Assembly: GCA_003354225.1 (NCBI GenBank) | Contig: PIVH01000048.1 | Span: forward strand, 1-9,195 | DNA from: Globobulimina sp. | Lineage: Eukaryota > Foraminifera > Rotaliida | Reading direction: 5' to 3' | DNA length: 9,195 nt | Shown here: positions 1 to 6,500 of the stretch, in pieces | Layout: each line of letters begins with the position of its first letter | Position numbering within the stretch: the first letter of the stretch is position 1 | Made by a program: the position numbers and the translations under genes | Notes under the pieces: model-generated | What the model saw: the letters and a program-made list of their open reading frames with translations, nothing else | Told to the model about the DNA's origin: nothing | Database searches by the model: none

Positions 1-28
1 TTTGGAAGGAAAATAGGTTAATAATAAA

Positions 29-544
29 ATGTTAAAGGTAACATTTAACTTTTTGCTTTTCAGTTTGAAATTACTGTTTTTTACTGTAAACTCTTTGAAT
101 TTACAGTTTTTTACAGATTGTTCAAAATATTCATTTCAATATTATATTCATTTCAATGGAGCTTATGCAATAGCTGACAAATGGATGCCTGCGTCATACT
201 CTGCCTTAGGCAAAAGCAAAAAAGATCGCAAGCCATATTATTATTCTGTGGTATTATTTGGATTAACTATTTTTAAATTATTAACCACTAAATATTTCAA
301 CAATGTTGCTTGGTATATTTGTGAGTATCTTGGCATTCTTGAAAACAACTTTGGATGGAATGACGATAGTAACAAATATGGCTTTATTGAAGAATTTGAG
401 TATCATTTTGTACATAATCTGTGTACTTTTAATAAGCGCGGAATATTTCTATTCAAATATGTCACAATAATAAGTTTAGTTCAAGTGTCCGCAACCACTG
501 TGACAAGCATAAATACACCAGAAGAGCCTCATAAATTAAAATAA
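29..544 (+). CDS. Hypothetical protein with hydrophobic N-terminus
   Basis: The 171-codon frame starts at a true ATG and ends in TAA. I do not recognise the protein. The first 28 or so residues are rich in Leu/Phe (MLKVTFNFLLFSLKLLFF) and could be a signal peptide or membrane anchor. A second hydrophobic stretch (VVLFGLTIFKLL, about residues 74-85) could be another membrane segment, and a third weak one lies near residues 140-153. The underlying DNA is T-rich, which by itself produces such hydrophobic stretches, so the membrane prediction is soft. There are no catalytic motifs. The next open segment (from 540, frame 0) begins at its 3' end in another frame, so this could be the N-terminal part of the same decayed or spliced gene. 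It could also be a chance frame in AT-rich DNA. Only the length of the frame supports it as coding. Confidence 0.3.
   Translation: MLKVTFNFLLFSLKLLFFTVNSLNLQFFTDCSKYSFQYYIHFNGAYAIADKWMPASYSALGKSKKDRKPYYYSVVLFGLTIFKLLTTKYFNNVAWYICEYLGILENNFGWNDDSNKYGFIEEFEYHFVHNLCTFNKRGIFLFKYVTIISLVQVSATTVTSINTPEEPHKLK
83..107. repeat. Short inverted repeat, 8-bp arms
   Basis: ACTGTAAA (83-90) and TTTACAGT (100-107) are perfect reverse complements around a 9-nt loop. Additional ACTGT/ACAGT copies flank them (72-76 and 113-117). The repeat lies inside the first open frame, and no function is evident. Confidence 0.4.
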
Positions 545-714
545 TACGCGTGCTCTAAAAAGAAAGAATCCGACACTTCAATGTGAATACTGTTGGCAAT
601 TCATGGATAAATCCGAAACGTCAATGGCCAGATATATTAAACATAGTGGTCGGTGTACATCGCGAAGATATTATGCTACCTCCGCAGCACCAACAACACC
701 ATTTAAATGGATAT

Positions 715-725
715 AAAAAAAAAAA
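715..725 (+). repeat. A11 homopolymer at a frame change
   Basis: Eleven consecutive A residues directly follow the T of the frame-0 stop. The tract separates the zinc-finger-like segment (frame 0) from the Lys-rich/acidic segment (frame 1). Homopolymers this long are common sites for both real indels and read errors. Confidence 0.8.
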
Positions 726-851
726 GAAATCGAATAAAAATTATGAAAAAAAGAAAATTGATGCAAGTATTATTAAATTAGTGAGTGAGGAAGATGATGA
801 CAATGAAAATGGCACAAATATTTCGCATCAGAATGATTCAGAGGATGATTT

Positions 852-875
852 AATAATAATAATAATAAGAATAAT
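852..875 (+). repeat. AAT trinucleotide tract at second frame change
   Basis: Five AAT, one AAG and two AAT codons, followed immediately by alternating GAT/GAC codons (876-893). In frame 0 this encodes N5-K-N2-D6; in frame 1 it encodes Ile/Arg/Met. The frame-1 to frame-0 change of the surrounding gene lies at its left edge (849-852). Confidence 0.75.
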
Positions 876-896
876 GATGATGACGATGACGATGAA

Positions 897-1316
897 ATGG
901 ATGAGGCTGTTCACGAAATTGACGATGATTGTGCAAATCAAATAACGAAACTAAATAATGAATTAGCCTTTGATGTCTATACGAATATATCAGATATTGG
1001 CAGAGATAATAATAACAATAATAATAATAATAAAGAGCATGATGATACAGACAGTGTGCGACAGAATAAAAGAAGAAATATGCACGATGTTGTTAACAAT
1101 AATATGCGACTGGATGGTCCAAGATGTCAATGTTCTGGTTGCAAGAACGGAAATGATTGTTTGGTATATCACTGGTCAGTGGGTAATATTTGTTACAGGA
1201 AAAACGAAGAGTGCGTTATAAAGAAAATTGTACTCACCACCAATCCTCCGAGTGTTATAGTGTCACCTGTCGACGACCCTCAAATTAAATATAACGTCAA
1301 ATATATACAAATTTAA
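897..1316 (+). CDS. Intact C-terminal segment of the broken gene; Asn-run, Cys-rich tail
   Basis: This 139-codon frame begins at an ATG inside the acidic run, but the frame is already open from 849 (after TGA 846-848), so the ATG is probably internal rather than a start. Residues about 38-45 are an Asn8 run encoded by an AAT/AAC tract, followed by a basic patch (RQNKRRNMH). The last 65 residues contain CQCSGCKNGNDC, then two further Cys (NICY and EECV) and one His. This spacing could bind metal but matches no domain I can name. The C-terminus (TTNPPSVIVSPVDDPQIKY) is polar. The frame may be the tail of the gene starting upstream of 582; as a free-standing gene it would be a small hypothetical protein. 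It ends 4 bp before the inverted minisatellite. Confidence 0.4.
   Translation: MDEAVHEIDDDCANQITKLNNELAFDVYTNISDIGRDNNNNNNNNKEHDDTDSVRQNKRRNMHDVVNNNMRLDGPRCQCSGCKNGNDCLVYHWSVGNICYRKNEECVIKKIVLTTNPPSVIVSPVDDPQIKYNVKYIQI
1008..1034 (+). repeat. AAT tract coding Asn8
   Basis: Eight consecutive AAT/AAC codons plus AAA in frame 0, giving eight Asn and a Lys in the broken gene. The single AAC interruption suggests an older tract. Long Asn runs are common in proteins of AT-rich eukaryotes. Confidence 0.75.
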
Positions 1317-1318
1317 AG

Positions 1319-1423
1319 TGATTTAATATTGATTTAATATTGATGCAATATTAAATCAATATTAAATCAATATTAAATCAATATTAAATCAATATTAAAT
1401 CAATATTAAATCAATATTAAATT
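1319..1423. repeat. 11-bp minisatellite with inverted leading units (24-bp hairpin)
   Basis: Two units of GATTTAATATT (1320-1330, 1331-1341) are followed by GATGC (1342-1346) and then six perfect units of its reverse complement AATATTAAATC (1347-1412), plus a seventh differing at the last base (1413-1423). The two orientations pair as a 22-bp perfect stem, extended by G1342-C1346 and T1319-A1369 to 24 bp around a 3-nt ATG loop. The array begins 3 bp after the TAA of the upstream gene. It may be simple slippage plus an inversion; if transcribed it would fold very stably or terminate/process a transcript, but that role is inferred. Confidence 0.85.
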
Positions 1424-1528
1424 ATATTAATTCATGTTACATTAATATTAAATTATAAATATTTGGTAAATCAAAATAATTGTAACAATTACATTATCTA
1501 AATTGTTGGCAGTGATTGGCATAAAACA

Positions 1529-1609
1529 ATGGAGAAAGATTGGTCTGTTGAGCTGCAATATGTTAAAAGACATAATAAGGAACATTCATTGAGTAAAGAG
1601 TTAATATAG
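1529..1609 (+). CDS. Possible 26-aa small ORF
   Basis: ATG to TAG, 26 residues starting MEKDWSVELQ. It is preceded by AACA, which is reasonable for eukaryotic initiation (A at -3). The peptide is charged and has no recognised motif. It may be an upstream ORF in the LINE leader, the remnant of another gene, or chance. Confidence 0.12.
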   Translation: MEKDWSVELQYVKRHNKEHSLSKELI

Positions 1610-1645
1610 TACAGATTATACACAATATAATTATTCACAATAAAA

Positions 1646-1675
1646 CTAACTTTCACTCAACTAACTTTCACTCAA
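1646..1675 (+). repeat. 15-bp tandem duplication
   Basis: CTAACTTTCACTCAA occurs twice, head to tail and without mismatch (1646-1660 and 1661-1675). It lies about 200 bp upstream of ORF1. The perfect identity suggests a recent duplication. Repeated leader modules occur in some LINEs, but two short copies are not enough to call a promoter array. Confidence 0.85.
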
Positions 1676-1879
1676 CAATGACACCTTGTCAATAATTGTA
1701 AAGGACAAAAGTCAATAAATACTTATCATTGTACGTCAAGTACGCTTTGGTGAATATCAACTGCTATAATTTGGCTATTGTCAAACCACGCACTGGTAAA
1801 ATCAAATTGCAACATCTTGGCAAGTGATATCGCAACAACTAAGAAACTGCAACAACACTTTTACGCAACAACTATCGAA

Positions 1880-3517
1880 ATGTCGTGGACCCATAGGAAA
1901 AATACCTATGTCAACGCATTAAAATCAAACAATAACAGTAATAGCAATAATTTTAGAAAAAGTGGCCGAAATAACGGTGCTCCCCCAACAGAAACGGAGT
2001 TAAAACGACGTAGTGATGCACGTATATTTCGTCAAAAGCGCGGGGCCGAAGAGCACAAAAAATTAGATGACATCTTCAAGAATTTCGCGTCGGAGGTGTC
2101 GTTTAACGAGCGCTTAGAATATAGGATAATTGGAGGACGACCTGGTTTTACCTTGTATTTTTTCAATATGTGCAAAGACAATAATCGCTATCTTGACGAC
2201 CCGAGACGTATTGATAAGATTTTTTCGAATCTATGCCCAATATGGGAAAAATTGAAGGCGTGGTGTGTCAGCCAAGGCACAAGACATAATTCCGGTGATA
2301 AATACGCAGAATTATCATTTGCGTGGGAAACGGACGAATTTGCGATCGAAGAAACCGGCATCACCAGCTTTGAAATGCTAGTCATGGCCAAGAGGAAATT
2401 CGTCGCAGCGATGACTGAATTGCGGGAAGCGGGAAATCATGCATTTACGAGAGCGCTGGGCAAGAAATATAGATTTTGGGTGGAACGACGGCGGTATGAT
2501 TCGCCAACGTCATTTAAATATGTCTGCAACAATGCATTCATATCATCCAAATTCAAGGATTCTAAGGCCTACGAAGATGATATCGCGTGCCAAGAGGCCC
2601 TGGCTGTTATTATTAAATCGCACAGCGGCTTCAAAGTCACGTGCGATCGCTTTGGAAACATAGCGAAGAATATTAGCGGCGCACTGTGTGTTACCTCGTC
2701 AAGCGAGATCGAGCTGAATTGGTTCAAGCGATCAGTTCGGTCATTAGCGGGACAAAAGGTGTATTGGACAGTATTTAAGGCGAAGAGCGAAATGGAGAAA
2801 CGGGAGAATTGGACGAATGACAAGAAACTGCAGATATTTAATGACAAGCAAATTGATGCAGGGCTCAACAAGGGAGTCAAATGGAGTTTGAGTGACGAGG
2901 AAATGGACACGGAATTAGTGGAAGAACTACGTAAACAATTCCCGTGTGACGAGGATGGTAACGTGTACATTAAGGACACACACGCAATGATGGCAGTGTT
3001 AAACGGCGAATGGGATCTATATACACACGATATTGTGTGCGACGTCCGAGTGAGATTAGCGGGCGAATGTGACGCAAAGCACAGTGAAGAAGAGGACGAT
3101 GCTCCGGACACTGATCTGGATATGGAAAAAGAGAGTGTTCCGGATGCTTCAGAAGCAGCCTCCGGAGTTCCTGTCGCCAACGCACACAATCAAAATGAAC
3201 ATGGAATGACTGTGAATGATCATAGCCTGCAATGGGACGAATCTACGCAATCCCAGCTTAGTCCGACCACGTTCGCTGACAAGGTAAAGCAGGACCAAAT
3301 CGCGAATCTGATACGCAACATAGAGTCCAAAGGTGGCAATATTACAAGCGATGAAGCTACGCGAATTCTGAATTACTGTCTGTGGAATGCCAATATTGTC
3401 GGCGAACTGTGCGGCGACAACTCCATTGCGAGAATTGACGGCAAAATTAAATTATCAGGAATTGAACGCTTCAATTCCGCCAAAGCTACGCAAAGGTTCT
3501 CATTTGATGGGAACTAA
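1880..3517 (+). CDS. LINE ORF1 protein, uncharacterised type, no CCHC knuckles
   Basis: The first ATG of the frame is at 1880 (MSWTHRKNTY, with A at -3), giving 545 aa. The same frame is open upstream to 1754 without an ATG, so initiation at TTG 1778 or another non-AUG codon is unlikely. By position this is ORF1, usually an RNA-binding, RNP-forming partner of ORF2; that role is inferred. Visible regions: a basic Asn/Ser-rich N-terminus (about 1-60, ending in KRRSDARIFRQKRG); a long globular-looking middle (about 70-370) with aromatic and basic patches (YRFWVERRRY); an acidic stretch (SEEEDDAPDTDLDMEKES, about 402-419); and a polar C-terminus with a possible helical segment (DQIANLIRNI, about 472-481). 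I see no CCHC zinc knuckles, no clear RRM and no esterase motif, so it matches none of the usual ORF1 types by eye. The DNA is visibly richer in GC than ORF2 and the upstream genes. Confidence 0.75.
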   Translation: MSWTHRKNTYVNALKSNNNSNSNNFRKSGRNNGAPPTETELKRRSDARIFRQKRGAEEHKKLDDIFKNFASEVSFNERLEYRIIGGRPGFTLYFFNMCKDNNRYLDDPRRIDKIFSNLCPIWEKLKAWCVSQGTRHNSGDKYAELSFAWETDEFAIEETGITSFEMLVMAKRKFVAAMTELREAGNHAFTRALGKKYRFWVERRRYDSPTSFKYVCNNAFISSKFKDSKAYEDDIACQEALAVIIKSHSGFKVTCDRFGNIAKNISGALCVTSSSEIELNWFKRSVRSLAGQKVYWTVFKAKSEMEKRENWTNDKKLQIFNDKQIDAGLNKGVKWSLSDEEMDTELVEELRKQFPCDEDGNVYIKDTHAMMAVLNGEWDLYTHDIVCDVRVRLAGECDAKHSEEEDDAPDTDLDMEKESVPDASEAASGVPVANAHNQNEHGMTVNDHSLQWDESTQSQLSPTTFADKVKQDQIANLIRNIESKGGNITSDEATRILNYCLWNANIVGELCGDNSIARIDGKIKLSGIERFNSAKATQRFSFDGN

Positions 3518-3519
3518 GC

Positions 3520-3540
3520 ATGGCTAGGCACCACTATTAA
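3520..3540 (+). promoter_or_regulatory. Six-codon mini-ORF between ORF1 and ORF2
   Basis: ATG GCT AGG CAC CAC TAT TAA starts 2 bp after the ORF1 stop and ends 14 bp before the ORF2 ATG. On a bicistronic LINE RNA it would be met by any ribosome reinitiating after ORF1, and could tune or relay translation to ORF2. It may also be chance in a 37-bp spacer. Confidence 0.25.
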
Positions 3541-3554
3541 TACCCATTGTAACT

Positions 3555-6500
3555 ATGAATAACGACCCCAAGCCCCCCCACTGTATTAATCATACGCTGC
3601 GCTGTGGAAATCACTCCTCACTTTCAAGCGCAGTTTCTGTACCAGCAGAGGAGTATAATTATAACTTATTTCAAAGTATGACATCGCGGGACGCCTCATT
3701 ATCTGGTTCGAATTTATTCGTTTCCAATGAGAGTGACGCCGGCGACATTGTTTTAAATCAACGTAATCAGCATAGTAATGTTGTAAATGTACCATTAGCA
3801 AATAATCCATATGGCGATATTGGAGCTCTTTCGAGTGAGGAAGATACCGCTTCAATGGATTCCTATTTAAACAATTTGAATGATTTAGAGTTAGAATCAA
3901 ATAAAAATGAATATAATCACACCTCAAACGAGTCTGACAATTCTGAGGATCGTGATTTAATTCTGCAAGATATTGAGAGCAGCAATAAATTGAGAGATGA
4001 CTTTCTATTCGAACGCAAGAACGGATTACTTATTTGTCAATGGAATGTGGATGGATTCACAAATAATATTAGGACCCATCTGCACTACATTATTTGTACC
4101 AAATGTCCAGATATTTTCGTATTGCAGGAAATGTATAAATTTTATGACAAAAATTGCAGTGATTGGAATGCCGTAATTAAAGGATATAAATCAATCAAAA
4201 TGAAGAAAGATGGATATGGCAAAGTTCTGGTATTAATTCGGAATGGCATACACCACGAACGTATAAATATAAATTTTAAACATAATAATGTCATCGATAA
4301 ACGCATTGAATCATTGAATGAGTTTGACTCGGACTTTGAAGCAAAGCGTACGAATTTATTAATGACCAAATTGTATACAATCACTTTGAAGGTGTATAAC
4401 AACACTATGGCGCAAGCATTTATTATAAATACGTACTATCGTCCACAAAATGGCTCGCCGCAGGGATCGGATATAAATCTGATACTGAAATATTACGGGC
4501 TTTTAGTCAAGAAACCAGCCATTAAGAACCACCCAGTTTGGACAGGAGGCGACTTTAACGCCCATAACAATGCATGGTTCAACGGAGAAATTCGGAGTTC
4601 GAAGGCACAGAAATGTGGCGACATTCTATCAGATTGGATATATAAAAACAAATGGAATGTCCTAAACGACGGTGAACCAACAAGGATCAGAAAGAAACAA
4701 AGAACCGCTCCAGATGTGGTCATTACAAATAGCAGAACGAAGGACGATGATTGGAAGTGTTGGTCGGAGGATTTGAGTGATTTTGATGAGAAACGCTATT
4801 TATCTGACCATGTATGCTTATATTCGTATCATAGTGGCAGCGATTTATACGAAGTATGTCCCGATGAGTTTGTCATAAAAATGGGAGAAGACAGGAATTG
4901 GGATAAATGGGAGAAGGAGTTAGCTATCAAAGTGGCGGAATGGAACGGAAAGTACGGTGATAAAATCAACAAACTCATTGACCATTACTTGGAAGTATAC
5001 GGCAATGGGAATTGCGATATAAATCGCCGGTACCTGAAGGACCACGTTGGCTTATCCGAAGATGACATTATTGAAGCGGTAGAAGTGTATTTTAAGCGGG
5101 TTATCATTGATACATCCATCAACGCTCTCGGACTTAGAAAGAAATCAAAGGGCAAAAGCATGCCGTGGATGACCATGGAGATTAAAAATGCCATTTCGGG
5201 CTTCAAATCGTATAAACAAAGATTCGAATCGTTCTCAAAAAAGAAAAAGAGGAAATGTAAAGGGATATTGAATGCAAAAAGAGCGATTAGAAATGAACTA
5301 TGCGAAAATGGTAAAATCGCATGGTTGAGAGACGAAATTAGGTCAATGGGCAACGAGGGACGCATGCCATGGAAGAAAATAAACGCGATAATCAAAAATG
5401 ACAAAGCCGCATCGGATATGATACCGGTTTGGTATAATCGTGACGGCACAATCAACGCTATTAAATCGAGCGAAAAAGCCGCAAATTATCTGAATTATAT
5501 CCATCGATTTGACGATGACGAAATGGAGGAAGAAGTGGAGAAAGTGGAAAATAGAAAGTTTGATAAGATTGTAAATGATTATAATCAATCAAACAGAAAG
5601 AAATTTGGTACGAAGCTGCACAGAGAAGAAACAATCAAAATGAATTCGATTATGCGACGTGATGAAACCAAGAAAATTATTATGTCATTCAGTAGGAAGA
5701 AGGCAGGGAATTCGGATAAGTCAAATTATGTTTTGTTGCAGAATGGTATCGATATCTTAGGAGAGGGTTTATATCGATGCTATAATATCTTATTCATCCT
5801 TGGAATCCGAGTCAAATTCATGAATGTCCGGGAAATTTCGTTAATCCTGAAAGCAGGGAAAGAGGCAAAGTATATGGATAGTTACCGACCGGTCGCGCTC
5901 CTGTCAAGCTGCAGCAATCCTTTTGACAAATGGATGGCTGGCAGGTATCTAACATATGGAATCAAAATGAGAATTATTAGACTGCGGCACTTTGGCTTCA
6001 TCAAAGGGGTCGGCTGCAACGACACCATCGCTTATTTAGTTGAACTGATATGGAACAATCGAATAATTCGCAGGGAGACGCACGTCATTTTGATCGATTT
6101 CAAAGCAGCGTTTGATACTTTGCAGCATAAAATGATTTTAGATTGTATGGAATTTGAGATTGGTGTCACAGGATTTGCTTTGAGATATTTATACGTCGCC
6201 TTAGAATATCGTTGGGGCCGTGTCAAAGTATATGGATTTTACAGCGAATGGCGCCAAGACGTCATCTTCATATTCTTCTCAATTGAGTTTGACGTCGTAA
6301 ATGAGCTGAATTTGGGACTTACGCTGATTGGATACGCGGATGATAACAATCTGGTGTCCGATGGGTCTGTACATGGCAAGAAGTTGGAGGAGAATATGCA
6401 GTTTGCAGTGGACTTAATATGTTACATTGCGAAGAAGAAGCGATTGTTTCTTCAGCCGAAGAAGCAAAATTACATTGTGATCGATGACAGATTAAACAAA

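Larger units (their letters stand above)
540..1316 (+). pseudogene. Frameshifted gene: Zn-finger-like, acidic/Asn-rich, Cys-rich protein
   Basis: Three adjacent open segments read as one protein. Frame 0 (540-713) encodes a Cys/His cluster, C-X2-C-X16-H-X3-C (Cys codons at 582 and 591, His 642, Cys 654), resembling a C2HC/C2H2 finger with F and RYIKH at roughly expected places. It stops at TAA 714-716, next to an A11 run (715-725). Frame 1 then continues as a Lys-rich, then acidic stretch (SEEDDDNENG, HQNDSEDD) up to about 849. There the frame turns to Ile/Met, while frame 0 gives N5-K-N2-D6-E and continues to the TAA at 1314-1316 through an Asn8 run and a Cys-rich tail. The acidic composition carrying over into the new frame is the main evidence that one gene is broken. 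The two shifts cancel (0 to 1 to 0). Alternatives are sequencing indels at low-complexity tracts, introns, or programmed shifting. The protein family is not recognised. A 120-codon frame running 583-945 is the frame-1 part; its only ATG near the start is at 673. Confidence 0.42.
1424..1879. other. AT-rich intergenic region / presumed LINE 5' UTR
   Basis: No convincing gene lies here. It contains degenerate AT-rich sequence continuing from the minisatellite, a small inverted repeat AATTGT-A-ACAATT near 1478-1490, a 26-codon ATG frame (1529-1609), and a 15-bp tandem duplication (1646-1675). The ORF1 reading frame is open from 1754 (after TGA 1751-1753) but has no ATG until 1880. The retrotransposon's 5' end must lie in or upstream of this stretch, but no boundary, promoter or target-site duplication can be identified. 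Confidence 0.55.

Noticed and set aside
781-1005. GTGAGT donor-like site at 781 and CAG/AG acceptors at 1003 or 1005, possible intron explaining the frame change
   Set aside because: Joining 780 to 1004 gives a stop at the second codon, and joining to 1006 enters the Ile-coding frame; neither restores the frame-0 tail.
990-1172. Antisense frame with Ile runs
   Set aside because: The Ile runs are produced by the complement of the AAT tract; low-complexity artefact.
1777-1780. TTG 1778 as the start of ORF1
   Set aside because: A TTG start is a bacterial convention; this is a eukaryotic retroelement and the first ATG is at 1880.
2569-3189. Long antisense open frame (206 codons) opposite ORF1
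   Set aside because: Ser-rich translation that mirrors the acidic and Glu/Asp codons of ORF1; no motif, and a typical shadow of a coding strand.
4985-5455. Antisense open frame opposite ORF2 (156 codons)
   Set aside because: Phe-rich runs are the complement of the Lys-rich AAA/AAG codons of ORF2; no independent coding evidence.
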